Shown: one piece after another, positions 11,142 to 23,200 of the stretch
How the letters are laid out: the number at the start of each line of letters is the position of its first letter
How positions within the stretch are numbered: the stretch's first letter is position 1
Assembly (NCBI GenBank): GCA_029448655.1
Contig: JACCLO010000011.1
Span: 1,860,001-1,924,000 of the forward strand
From: Wolfiporia cocos
Taxonomy: Eukaryota; Basidiomycota; Agaricomycetes; Polyporales; Phaeolaceae
DNA length: 64,000 nt
Direction: 5' to 3'
Notes under the pieces: generated by a model
Databases searched by the model: none
Seen by the model: only the letters and a program-made list of their open reading frames with translations
Told to the model about the DNA's origin: nothing
Translations under genes and position numbers: made by a program

Positions 11142-13217
11142 GGTGGTGATGGCTGTACGATGGGGAAAAGACTGGGCAGGCCATGGCTTGAACAACTCGA
11201 AGTAGGCAAGATTGTCAGCCGAGCCACGGTGACGTCGCGCGCCCAGCTCAGCACGTGCTTTTAGGTTCCTGATTCTGATGATGATATGTTTTTCGCAGTT
11301 CAACTTGAAGTCGTTCACCGCGTTCAGGTAGAAAAGCCCCGATGCTGTAGGGGTCAATCAGCTCGTCTCGTGCATCCCACACTGAGGTATACTTAATACA
11401 AGGGTGAAGAGCCTCAGTTTCACATTTCAAGTAAATCATACCAAGAACTTGGACGAACCTTCGCGCGGCTCAAGATGGTCTGCACCGAGTCTCAACAATC
11501 CTTAGATAATTCATTTGCTAGAAATCTCTGCATGAATGAAGAACATTGTGCATTAGCTCAATCACTACCTGACTCACTTACGGTATGTTTCTCTTTCTAG
11601 GAGTTCTGCATAAGCTCTCTGTGGAAGGCAGATGATAGACAATGGCTTGGACCACCGCGGGCTCCGGATATCCTCGGCGATGTCCCTTGTGACTACCACC
11701 TAGGGGGTGCAATTGAGCTGTCCTATCTACCTGGTCAACATGTATTGCTGCCTTTCCCTATGACAATGGCGTCTTCCTCATGAATCTGGCGATGCAGCTG
11801 ATGGTCATGAACGCCCGCTCCGCAAGTTGAGACAGTGGACGATCACCCTTTTGTTTGCTGCAATGGAACACCCTCTGCTCAAATCTGGCGACATCCTAAG
11901 GTTAGGGTGGTACTTTGCAATTTTCGTCCTCGACGCCCGGCCGATCACCACGCACGGCTCGAATGCAGCTCATTATCATTTCCAAGTGTTTCTATCCGAT
12001 TACCGGCCAGATTCCCTTTTGGTGGGGGCCGCTGCACGCACAGTGGCAAGATTTAGTGACGTGAAATGGGTCCTGAATCCTTATTACAGATATAACGCAA
12101 CTATTCGTTCTTCCGGGTGAGTGGCTATCCAGGCATAAGGTTAAGGGAGACAACGGCACCCATATACGGCGCGATCCTAGACTGGGAGATGGAGCCTATT
12201 CAGAGGCAGTCGAGATGAACAGTGGCAGATGCTATCGCCGCGAGTGTATCGATTGTACTTGCAGGCTCAGTGCTATCTAAACGAGGCTGCGATCGCGACA
12301 ATGCATTTTGAAATACACAAGCTTCACTTTCCACGTCCACTCATCCCGCGACACGATGTCGCGGGTTCACTTCATCAGTCCATGGCGGCTTCTCACTGGG
12401 CCTGACTACCCGCAGTGCCTGCGCTCGGAAACAAAGTGCCAACAGACGAGCAAGCCAGCCGTACATACCGCCTTCGGTGCATTCGCCCGAGCACCGAACG
12501 CAAGATGCCACGGCAACCGTGAGTAGCGTCATGTCAATCCACATTACACATTTGACGACATGATCCGCCCTCGAGCTTTTGACGGGCGTCAGCCGCCGAG
12601 ATCGAGCCCGTACCGCAGGTCGGGGGCACGGTGGCGCCTCCGGCACGAGCCATCGCCCCAGCCCGCCCATGCCATGCCCGGCCGATAGTGCTAGCCTCGA
12701 CAGTCCCCGACGAGCGAGCATCAGATGTCATCGGATGCAGGCACACGACGGCCATTATGCCCCGGCCGGTGCGCACCTGGATAGCCATTTGCAGGAAGCC
12801 TGGAAACACTGCAGGACTGGATAGCGATGCTCCCGCGCGCGGGTAACTGCGGCATCGCAAGTGCAAGTCCGCGGACCAGCGCACTGTAGCTGTCATCGGA
12901 TATCCTGCAGGCACTGCTCTTACAATGTCAGGGCCATCTACTACTATACCGGTTGATCTGGTAATTCGCGGGCTTTTTGTGGGAGTCTAACATCAAGTGA
13001 GTTCGCCGTACACTGCAATATGAATCATCGTTGTTGATTGCTTGCCGCAATTACAGAGATGGCTGTTGGGTCGACTGTATCGCAGCAACACTGCATGGAC
13101 ACTGCACCTCATTTTGTATACTGATACAGCACAAGAATTACACCGCTTGATTCCTACATAATAAATTGCGATGCTAAGTTCACTGTGTGACTGCCTCTTC
13201 GGTCGTCCAACAGCCGT

Positions 13218-13725
13218 GCCACAAACTGTGGCTATAAACAAACCGCCCTGTTTCGGCCGGTGTCTTATTACGCTTTCCCCCGACGAAGTAGGGGAGGCGC
13301 ACGGACGTCACGACGGAGTCTGGTTGGTTTTGCAAACGGCCGATGTCGCCGGTCAGCAAGGGAAGCCAGTAGCGGAACATGTGTAATGTCCTGTTCTTAT
13401 CCGTGCAAATTCGGTTCTTTGTACAAATCAGAGATGGCCATTCAAGGGAACGGACTAGCTCAGTATACTGAAGGTGACCTGTTCGTCAATCGATTACTAT
13501 CACTTCTTGTTCGAAGTTGCATGGCGTATCACCACAAACCGTGGCTGTAAGCAATCACAGAACCACTCCGTCCTGGCCGGCGTTTCAGTATACTACTCCC
13601 GACAGACGAGAATGAGCCATCAGAGAGGTGGGCGCGCAGATGCCATGATAGAATTTGTTTGTTTAACAGGCGGCCGACTCATACAAGTAAGGAAAGCCAG
13701 TAGCGAAATATGTGCGATTGCCTGT
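13218..13725. repeat. Imperfect direct repeat pair
   Basis: A block at 13218-13290 (CCACAAACTGTGGCT...) resembles 13530-13612 (CCACAAACCGTGGCT...). A second block at 13350-13395 (GAAGCCAGTAGCGGAACATG) resembles 13690-13725 in the same order. Two copies of a roughly 180-200 bp unit, strongly diverged, offset by about 310-330 bp. Confidence 0.5.
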
Positions 13726-14410
13726 CACAAGCAGATCAGAGTCTCACCTTGGCGAGGTGACGACCTGATAGCATTGCTCTTCTATGCACGTTTCAACCAG
13801 GGCTCTCCGAGCCGCCGACAAACCAGACTGCTTATCATTACTTTCAAATCCAATCGATGCGACGAGCTCCCTTGGAATAATTTCACGCAGGATCTCAGCA
13901 CCCGGACCCGCGACCCGTGCGCATAATCACTACTTCGAGAGATTCCGCACTCGCTAACGATGCGTTCTAGGCAGCCCCTGGACGCATTATGACATCCAGT
14001 AATGCCTCTGATATTGCTCATGATTGACGCCCCCGAGATCACACTCGTACGGCAGCGTAGTGACAAGCGACGTCAACTCTGAGATGCGCCCTCGAGAATG
14101 ACAGCGCCTGCGCTCTTGGCTGCGCGCATGATTGCATCATTATCTTGCTTTGACTCGCCGGCCTGCAGATAATGCTTACCCGACAAACGAGCATCACTCA
14201 TAACCGCACCAGGGCGCTATTTTGCTCTCGAGTCCTCCGCGGGCCAATTTCAATACCAAGTGAACTCGAAAATTTCCCGGATCAGCCATGTCCATTAGTC
14301 ACGGTCGTCTTCTTTTAATAAAGAGTGACGCCGCGGCGTCAGTTAGTCCTCTGCGTCGCAGCGCAGTTGCCCCCGTAATGTGATAAGGGGCGGGAGTACA
14401 ACATCAATGA

Positions 14411-14655
14411 TTGTCCGCCGGCTTGCGCCCTACAACGCTGATGCGGTGGACCCTTCACTCGTTTGTACCGCAAGCTCCGGACAGACTCCGTCCGGAGGTG
14501 CAAAGTGATGTTCCTCAGTTTCCTCCGCGATGCGACAAGAACGGCCGTAAATTCACCATTATCAATGATTGCCTGCCTATTTGCGCCCTGCAACGCTGAT
14601 CTGGCGGGTGGACCCTTTGCTCGTGAACTTCTTGCACCGCGAGCTTCGTCCGGAA
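14411..14655. repeat. Imperfect direct repeat pair
   Basis: 14411-14482 and 14564-14655 share TTGCGCCCT(A/G)CAACGCTGAT, then a GGTGGACCCTT-like segment, then ACCGC(A/G)AGCT and a TCCGG end. Two diverged copies about 150 bp apart. Nature unknown. Confidence 0.5.
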
Positions 14656-14980
14656 GCCCGAGGGAAAGCTCACGGACCCCGCGCATTCAGTTGTGTGAAG
14701 TTGTAACCTGAAGATGTATCACGACGCTCATTACTGCACCGATAACGTTCAGTGATATCAGCCGAGAGGAGGCCCATATAATAGTCTCTGACGGCGCCAC
14801 TTCTGCGACCCAAAACGGTCCACGCACGGCACCAGCTCCTCCAAATCTGTCTTTCCCGGTCTCCAGATGCCAACGGCGCAAGTGAGCATCAGCGCAGGCC
14901 GATTGTCGACCGCCCCATCGATAATCAACCGAGGGACAGCTGCGTGATGCACGAGCCTCGAGGCGCAGGCGCGCGCAGAA

Positions 14981-17900
14981 GACGTGCACGGTGTCGCGGC
15001 AGCTGCATCGACATCTTGCGTCCATCAGACACCGTCATCCCCACAGTGCCGTGAGGACAGCCCCGGCGCCTGCACGCGCGCTGGGCCGCGAGATCGCCTT
15101 CTGGGCTCTGGAAGACGGCGCGGTGCTTCTGGCTCGCGTTAGCCTAGCAAGCCGGGCACCACTTACGTACGCGGAGTGTCTTGTGGCACGGCGCGCGCCC
15201 GCGTTCCATTCACTCTACCATTCACTCTACGCGCGACCGCACCCAGATCTCGGCAAGCTCGCGCACGCAGCGCGGAGTCCAAGCCAAGCTCGCGTATGTT
15301 CATCGCGCACCGCCCCGTGCTATGCACTGCATCTCGCATCTGATGTGGAGGGCACTAAATCGCTCGGTGCACGCATCATTTCCGTCGCGCTGGCAACCAC
15401 ATGGGCGCTTAATTCCCCACCAGTGTGCGGGCTAAACGCGGCACGCCACGCTTCCCTGGCACTCCTCCATCATCACAGCCCGTCGCGACCTTGTACAACA
15501 CGCGCGAGCACCTCCATTCTCGGGCCAGCCTTCGCGCGGCCCGCCATCACCGCACGCACGCGGACGGACGGCCCGGGGCCGAGTCGAACCGCGCCGCGCT
15601 CCATCACCCATCACGCGTCCGATCCCTTCGGCCTCCGCCCGCGCGCACACGCCGCTAGCGCACGCTAGCGGTGATGCGTATCCGCCAGCTCTCGCACGCA
15701 CGCACAGCCGCCGCGCGGCCCTGAGATGTGATCTGTGGCGTGCCCGTGCGATCGCACGCGGTGCTGCTGGCGCCGGCCGCGCCGCGACTCGTCGGCGGCT
15801 GCCCGCCAGTGCACATTACGCGAGATCGGTCGGCGGGTTCGCGGACACATTGAAGGTGCGTCGGCGCAGCCGAGTGGGCCCGGCCCGGGGAGGACGCGTC
15901 CGCAGGAATGAATCGCGAGCCGGGCACTTCCATTCCAGGCGGGGCCGCTTCCCTCCATGCCCGCTTCCCAGCGCACAGGGTCCGGCTCGCAGTTGACAGG
16001 GTCCGCCGCGCACGAGCACAATGGCCGTCGCCACCACGGGCGCACCCCCGTTGATCGCGCCGCCCGGCGGCCTGTCCGCCCGTGCCCTGGGCCGGGATCG
16101 GTTTCAGGCTCGCCTTCTTTCCCTGCCCCGCGCGTTCGAACTCTTCCAAGCATGATGCATGATCACTCTGCGCTTCGTGATGTGTTGGTTTTCCCGTTCC
16201 CTGGGATATCGATGGAGATGCACGGCACTGGTCGTCGCCAGCCCGCCGCCTCGCTCGCCCCGGGAAGCAGCTGCAGCGCGTGCGCACGCAGCTTCCTGCG
16301 CAGCTGCACCACATCGACGTTCCACGGTCGGTTCGACGCAATCTATCAGATCAGCCCCGCGCGCCGGCGTCGATGCGATGGGTGTGGGCGATCCACGTTC
16401 GAATCGGAAGCCCGTACGCAGTCGACGTCGTTCTTCGTCAGATGCATCCGCAGCCCGGCCGCATGGACCCACTGGCATCAGCAGCGCAGGGCTGCCGGCG
16501 TGCGCCCGGGTTCGCGAGCCCACCCACACTCGCGCTTCGCACACCCCCATCAATGCATCACTTCTGTGCGTCCACGCATCACACGATGGGCTGGGACTGG
16601 GACCCTGTGCGCTATTCCTGGCGCGGTCCCGTCCGTCCCAGTCGTCGCCTGCAGCACGAAGCTATTATGAGTCATGATCGTGTTTTTATACGTACTGTAT
16701 TACGCACCGGTGCGATGTTGGGATGCGCGGATGCCGGATCGTCCGTGTGCGGGCATCAGCATCAGCGAGGACATCATGACTGTCCTCGCACGACCACTCG
16801 CCGGTGGCAGCCGCGCCGGCGCGCGCGCAGGAAAAGCATACGCATGTCCACTTTCGCCATGAATCGGTGCGCCGCCCCATGTGCCTGCGAGACACACACA
16901 CGCCGGTGGGGCCGGGGAATGGTGGGGCTCCAGCCGCCGCGTCTGCCGGCCCAAACGGGCGAGCGTGCTGCCGCTCTTGTTTTCTGCAGCGCGCCTGCGA
17001 CGTGCCGACGTACAAGGGGATGGTAATGCACGCTACGTATCGCCATCTCGCCCGGCCCCGCGCGCGCTGGCACCTGCGCTGTCGCCGTTCGACGCAAAGA
17101 CAGACAGACGGCAGACACGCACATCGCTATCTGGGAGCCGGTGGAGCCACCGCCGCCTCCTCGGAAGTCCGAGCCTCGCGCACGCGGGTGGCCCGATAGA
17201 GTGCGCGGTGGCGCCGAACGACTCTTTCTGTCACCCGCGACACCTGTCGCGGTCGGCGGATCCTCGACGTCGACGGACGTCGACGGGGCGAGCTTCCAGC
17301 TGCGCACACGTCAGGCCAAGAAGGGCGAGGGCTGCCACGGCGCGCGATCAGCGATCACGGTCACGCGGCGGCGTCGGCGGCGGCGTCTGGTCGGGCGAGG
17401 CGCGGCGGGCGCCTGGCCTTCCGCGACGCGGTCGGCGCCTGGCACGCGCGCTCGACGACGCAGAGCGCGGCCGGCGCGGTTCCCAGCGCCCGGTGCATTC
17501 GCCCGCATTTGGAGCGGTGTCAATGCAGCCATCAACGGCCAGCGCTCCCGCGCCGGCCGCGCGACGCGGAGCTGGGCACGGCCACGCCCGCATCGCATTG
17601 CACCGGGCGCGCTGCGCACACGCCCATGGTGCGTCGATGGCGCGGCGAATTCCCTAGCTAGTAGGGTAGCTGCAGTAGTATGGTAGCTGCAGTAGCACGG
17701 TGGCATAGCGCGCGGTGGCGCGTGCCTGGTGCGCTGATAGGGCCCAGATAGATATCGTCCCAGGCTCTATCTGCGTCCAGCCTAACAGCCCACGCCGAAC
17801 AAACCTTACCGCGAGCCATACCCGAACGATGCCCGGCGCGCGCACGGTGCAGGCTCTGCTGACTCGACCGGCCCCTGCATCAGCTCGCGGGGCCGCGCGG

Positions 17901-20573
17901 GCGCAGCAGGCCCCGTCCCAGCCCGGACCCAGCTGCAGGACGGCGCCGGGCGCGACGGCGGCGGCTCGGGCGCACAGGGCATGGATGCCGCGCTGCGCTT
18001 GGCGCGCCCGATCGATGCGCGCGAGAAGGCCGCAGCGCGGCAGGCGTTGGCAGAAACTGACAACGGGTGGCAGCGCAGCGCGTCCTCGGTCCTGGCGCGT
18101 GCTGCTGCTTCTGCCGCAGGCAGCCTCGCGAGCCGCGCTTCTGCCTTCTCCTTCTCCTCCTCCGCTCGGGCGGAGACTTTGGCTGGTATTTCAATATTCG
18201 CATCCCCGCGCACATGACCCCGCGTGTGTGCGTGCGTGGTTTGCGCTGTGCGTGTCTGTGCAGGCCCAGACGGGCGCCCGCTCGTCACGCGCCGCCCAGG
18301 GTGCGCGCAGGCCCCTGCCCTGCAGTTCCCACTCAGCCCCTCCGCGACACGCCCCGCACGGGCGCGCGTTACGCCGCGTCCGTGCTCGGCGGACGCCTCC
18401 ATTCCCCGCGGCCCTCCGCGACTAACCACACGCAGGCGGTCGCGGCAAGTGCTCGTGCTCCAGGGTCCCACGGCGCGAGCTTAATTTTGCTTGTCCTTTT
18501 TTTTCTCGCCACCACCCACGCACGGGTGAGCACCCGCGTGTGGAGGCCGGCCAGGCCGGACGCCCCGCGCGCGGGTGCAGAGCGCACGCAGAGTGCATCC
18601 TTGAGACTTGGCCCCCGCAAGGGCATCAGACTCTGTGCCCGCGCGCCAGTGGAGAGCTACTGCCCCCGCGGTGACGCCACGCTCGCACGTCCGTCCACAG
18701 CGCGGCCCACTTCTGTTCTCGTGTTCTGTGTTCGCCGCAGGGCCAGGGCCGCGGGTCCCGCGCGGGCTTCGACGGCGGGGTGCTGCGGCACACCGATCGT
18801 CCAGGCGACGAGGAGGCCCTCCGCGGTGCGGCCCTGCGCACGTATACGTCCGCGCGAGCCGTGCCTGGGGATGCGCGCCCAGCGGGGCATCGACGGCGAC
18901 CTGCTCAGGGCCATCGACCTGCCCTGCCCTTGCTCAGGTGCTGGCGTGCTGGCCACGACAGGGATAAGGCACCTAGGCACGCACGCCCAGCACGCCCAGA
19001 AGACGGGTGCTGAAAATGGACGGGGACGGACCGTCTTCGCGAACGCAGGCCCGTAATTGAATATCAGAGCGAGCTGCGGTGGATGCGTCCGTCGCGATAG
19101 GACGCACGCGCGAGGGCCCGTGCCCCGATCGCCCGCACGGGGCTGGCCAGGCCCGTGCGTGCTCCTAATATATTCGCGGTGAGAACGCGCGTCGTCATCT
19201 GCGCACGGCGGGGAATGCAGGGCAGAGATACCGCGCACGCGATCGCGCACCCTTGGTCAGTCGATGCGTTCCGGCGGAATCGCGTTTATCGCATTTGCAT
19301 TGTGGGCATGCTTCGCACGCGGCCGCGTGTGCCACTTTGCCGCAACGGGCTTCGTCTGGCTGTGTGTTCCGCGCCGTTGCGTGCGGCGGGGAATCCGAAG
19401 CCAGAGCTCGCTTTGGGGATTCACATCCGAGCGTTCTCACTTCCGGTGATGTCATGCGCACGGGGCTCCTCCCCATCCATCGCCCGTGATAGACTACTCC
19501 ATCGAACACGGACGCACCGTGATCCAGCTCGCGCGAGCCGACAGCTCCCCGTGCCGACGATGGCTACATCTGCGGACGCATCCCCGCGCCGCGACGATAC
19601 GTGCTCATAACGCCTTTTCCGTCCACGCTCCCAGGCGTGCGTGCAGCCCGTACGTACGCACTACGTACTACGCGCCGCGTGCCTGGCCCCGCGGCGGCAC
19701 GCAAGCGAGCCTGCGCTGCGCAGCGCTCGCCTCGGGCTTCCCCAGCGCTCGCCGCGCTTCCTCGCCTCGGGACGTAATCGACAACATTGCAGACCCGCAC
19801 GCGGGCCTGCGCAGGCAGCAGCCGCACCGCACCGCACACACACAGTCCACACATACGCACGGCGCGCCCGCGCGGGCCCGTCAAATTCGCACTCTATTGT
19901 CGCACGCGCCCGCGTGCTTCGCGTTCCCCGCATGGCGTCGCGGCGACTGAATGTGCGCAGACGAATGTATTGCGACGCGACGCTTCGCGCGATACATTGC
20001 GCGTGCGCGTGCGCGGGGCCGCGATATGGACATGGACAGTATATGGGCAGATTGCGCCACGCACACATGTGCGCTTCGTGATGCGTGATGCGCGGCGCCC
20101 GATTGGGTGTCGACCGGACGGCCGCGCGAGGCGGCGATCGCGCCTGCTCTACCTCGCTTCCGCCGTGCACCGGGCAGGGTATATTGCGCTTCGTGCGTTT
20201 ATTGCGGGTCTAGCCGGGGCGCGCGCCGCGGCGCGATTACAGGATGTACAGTACTTGCACACTTTACATACCGCATAACATAACGTACACAGGCGAGAGC
20301 GTCCGTCCGGTTGGGCGTGCGGGCAGGCAGGGTGTTTGCAAGGATGGATGAGTGGATGCGGCGCGTGGGTGCGTGCGTGCCTGACAAGAAAGGAGCCTGG
20401 GAATGTGCGAGGTTAAATACGACAGCGGCGAGCGAGAGACTATCGGAAAATGACACGAATCAGAGCGAGACTGCGAGATCGATGGGGTGCAATGCAAGGC
20501 AGCTACAAGAAAGGAAAAGGGGGGCGGCGGCGACGCCTTCGCGTGCGCACTTTTCTCCGGCGGCGGCAGGGGG
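14981..20573. other. GC-rich 5.6 kb segment without a recognisable gene
   Basis: Base composition changes abruptly near 15 kb: C/G runs and CGCGC/GCGCG words dominate, unlike the AT-richer DNA on either side. Both strands carry many overlapping long frames here, but this follows from the scarcity of stop codons in GC-rich DNA. None shows a domain, and the predicted peptides are Arg/Ala/Pro/His/Cys-rich noise. The high GC continues through the homeodomain gene to about 24.5 kb. It holds short tandem motifs (CCATTCACTCTA twice at about 15207-15230; GTAGCTGCAGTAG twice at about 17668-17695). It may be downstream non-coding or lncRNA territory. Confidence 0.5.
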
Positions 20574-22409
20574 CTATCTCGAGCCGCCATACCCGCCCGC
20601 GCCAGGCTGCGGCGACTCGGGCGGGAAGGTATACCGCGCCTGGGGGGCCTGTCCCTGGCCCTCGTCATGCGCGAGGCGGCCGCCATACCCGCTGCTGTAC
20701 ATCCCGCCCTGCGCGCCGCCCATGTAGCCCGAGCCGGAGGCGGAGGCGGACGACGACAGGCCGAGGTAGCTCGAGCCGGACGAGCCGGACGCGGCGGGGT
20801 GGAGCGCGCCGGCGGGGTACGCGCCGCCCGAGTACGCGTAGGGCGAGCTCCCGTGCGTGCCGTAGCCGACGCCCGCTGCGCCCGCGTGCGGCGGGTGGCT
20901 GCTGCTGCTGTAGCTGCGCGCCATGCCGACCATCTGGCGCGTCTGCCCGCCGTGCGCGTGCAGGCCGTCGAGCGGCTGGAGCGACATCGGGTAGTAGAGC
21001 TGCAGCGAGTCCGTCGGCACGGACGCGCGCCGCCCCGTGTCGAGCGGCGAGCCCGAGAGCGGGTACGACGAGAGCGAGGACGCGAGCGGGAGCGAGCTCG
21101 ACGCGGAGCGCCCGGGGAACGGCGCGGTCGTCGTCGGGCCCGCCGCCGCGCGGTGCGCGGGCGCGAGGATGCGCCGCCGGGCCTGCAGGCACGCAATCGG
21201 GGTCAGCAGCGGCGCCATACAGCGAGCGAAATCGACCCACGTTGATCATCCAGTTCGAGACCTGGCTCATGCTGAGCCCCGTCGCGTTGCAGAGCTGCTT
21301 CTTCTCCTCCTCGGACGGGTACGGGTGGTCCGAGTGGCGGTGGAGCCACTCCTTGAGAAAGTCGGTGACGGGCTTGGGGAGCTTCCCGCGCTTGCGGGGC
21401 TGGCGCTCGACGAGGCTCGGGCCCTGCTGCTGCGGGGCCTGTGCGGGCGGCTGCGGGGGCGAGCCGGGCGCGGCGGGCGGGGACGTGCTCATCGGCGGGG
21501 GCGCGGGGTGCGGGTAGGCGTCGGGGGCGGGGAACGTCCACTGCGCGTCGCCCTCGGACTTGACGGCGGCGGCGGGGGCGCTGCCGCGCACGGCGTGGCC
21601 GGCGATGCGGGTGACGCCGCCGAAGAGGCTCGGGTGCGAGCCGTGGCGGAGCGCGTCGTCGTAGCGCGGCGCGCTGCCGGGGGTCGAGCTCGGGCGCGCG
21701 GGCCAGTCGTCGCCGGCGGAGGGCGCGGCGGACGCGAAGCCGGAGGACGAGGACGGGGCGGGCGAGAAGGCGTACGAGCTGCCGCTGGGGAGCGCGGCGT
21801 AGTCGGGGGGCGGGCCGGCGTACACGCCGCGGCGGTCGTCGGGAGCGTCGGCGGGGAACTGGTAGCCGGCGAGGCCGGGGGCGGCGGGCGGGGGGCGGTG
21901 GCGGGGGTCGAAGAGGGTGGGGAGGGACGCGCGGCGGGCGTCGTGGCGGTCGGTGAACGCGGACGCGAGCGAGGGCAGCTGCACGCGGGCGGGGTCGGCG
22001 GGGTCGGCGGGGCGGCGGTCGGCGGGCTGGGGCGAGGGCGTGTGCGGCCAGGGGTCGGCGGGGCGGGGCGGGGAGCGGGAGAGGGCGCGGTGGTCGGGGC
22101 GGGACTGGAGGCTGCTGTCCGAGGTGGTGGAGCTGGACATGCGGCGGGAGTCGTAGTCGAGCTCGGGCGCGGGCAGGCGCGACGGGGAGAGGGGCGTGCC
22201 GGACAGGAGGGCGGGAGACGCCGAGGGCGAGAGGTAGTCGAGGACGTGCACGTCTGTCAGCGACTCGATCCGGGGCGGCTTGCCGTCGTGGCTGCGGGGG
22301 GTCAGCGGGTCTTAAGGGACGCGGTGGCAGGCGGCACTCACAGCGCGTACTGGAGCTGCGCGACGTTGTAGCTGTTCAGCGCCTGAGTGGGCGGAGGCGA
22401 ATCGATCAT
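20574..22409 (-). CDS. TALE/KN-type homeodomain transcription factor
   Basis: Three exons: 22342-22409, 21241-22291, 20574-21182, phases consistent, 575 aa. It starts MIDSPPPTQALNSYNVAQLQ. A long Pro/Ser/Ala-rich region follows, then the homeodomain: basic arm RKRGKLPKP, helix with TDFLKEWLHRHSDHPYP (the three-residue loop extension, so TALE class), EEEKKQLCNATGLSMSQV, and recognition helix NWMINARRR, split by intron 2 after MIN. The C-terminus is Ser/Gly/Tyr-rich with a QLYYPMSLQPLDGL segment. The TALE homeodomain binds DNA through WxxN (here NWMINARR). Basidiomycete relatives include developmental regulators of fruiting; I cannot say which orthologue this is. The gene sits in the GC-rich segment and its codons are strongly G/C-ending. 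Confidence 0.9.
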
Positions 22410-23200
22410 GGGTGGGCAGGCGAGCAGAAGCCGGGCGTTGTGCGGCGCGTCGAGGCGGGGTGCAGACGTGCCCCGTGTATTTAACCCGCGCACAGAGACG
22501 CGCCCGCTCCGAATCGGGGCACCAGATCCCTCCGTGCACCCTGGGAACGCCCGAGGGCTGGCCGTCTCGGATCTCCCTTTCCTGGAGAATCGAAGCTGTG
22601 CCGTCGCGCCCCACTCATTTATCACCAGATACGCCCCGATCGCGACGTAAGCAGTCCCGCTTTGGGCACCCTTAATTACCGTCGTGATGCCCAATCGCCT
22701 GGGCCGGCCCCCGGCGCACGCCGCCGCGCCCGGCCCCGCCCGCACCGCGCGTCGGCATGGCGAGCACGCTGCCGCCGCCGCGCCCGCCGTTGCCCGCCGC
22801 TCGCCGAGCGCCTGCATCCCCAAAAGGACATATTTGATTCGGCTCTCGCGAATCCATCCAGGCACGAGCACGCGCCGCCGTCCAAACCGAACGGATCGCC
22901 TCGGCTCGTGCATCAGTGAGCAGCTGCAGCTGGACGGTGCAGTCTGTGCCCTTGATGCTGCTATCATGATCATCACCCCTCCCATCATCAGATGCTCCCA
23001 CACGGCGCCTCCCTCCGGCATGCGCACAACAGCTCTCGCGATCCGTTTCGGCGCAACGCACCGCGCCCTGCAGATCGCGCCGCCGTGCATCGCGGACCAT
23101 GACACGCGCGCACGGCCGCGCAACTCGCGTACATTGTCGCACACCAGCGCCCGCGCCGGCCAACAAACTACACATCGAGAACCGTAGACACACACCCCGC
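22410..23200. other. GC-rich intergenic region, homeodomain promoter
   Basis: Lies between the homeodomain start and the stop of the Nud1-like gene, both minus-strand, so it should hold the homeodomain promoter and the Nud1-like 3' end. No gene seen; frames here are compositional. Confidence 0.45.

Larger units (their letters stand above)
11142..14980. other. Gene-poor stretch with diverged repeats
   Basis: No gene I can support; frames are short and lack recognisable domains. It contains an 8-bp-stem hairpin at 12345-12365, an imperfect direct duplication near 13218-13395 versus 13530-13725, and another near 14411-14482 versus 14564-14655. This looks like old, decayed repeat DNA. Confidence 0.5.

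Noticed and set aside
18067..19056. A 329-codon plus-strand frame in the GC-rich segment
   Set aside because: Peptide is Arg/Pro/Cys/Ala noise, overlapping frames of similar length occur on both strands, no homologous motif.
21037..22371. A 444-codon plus-strand frame opposite the homeodomain gene, Gly/Arg/Val-rich
   Set aside because: Antisense shadow of a GC-saturated coding exon; no domain, low-complexity peptide, and the minus strand has a clear homeodomain with proper introns.
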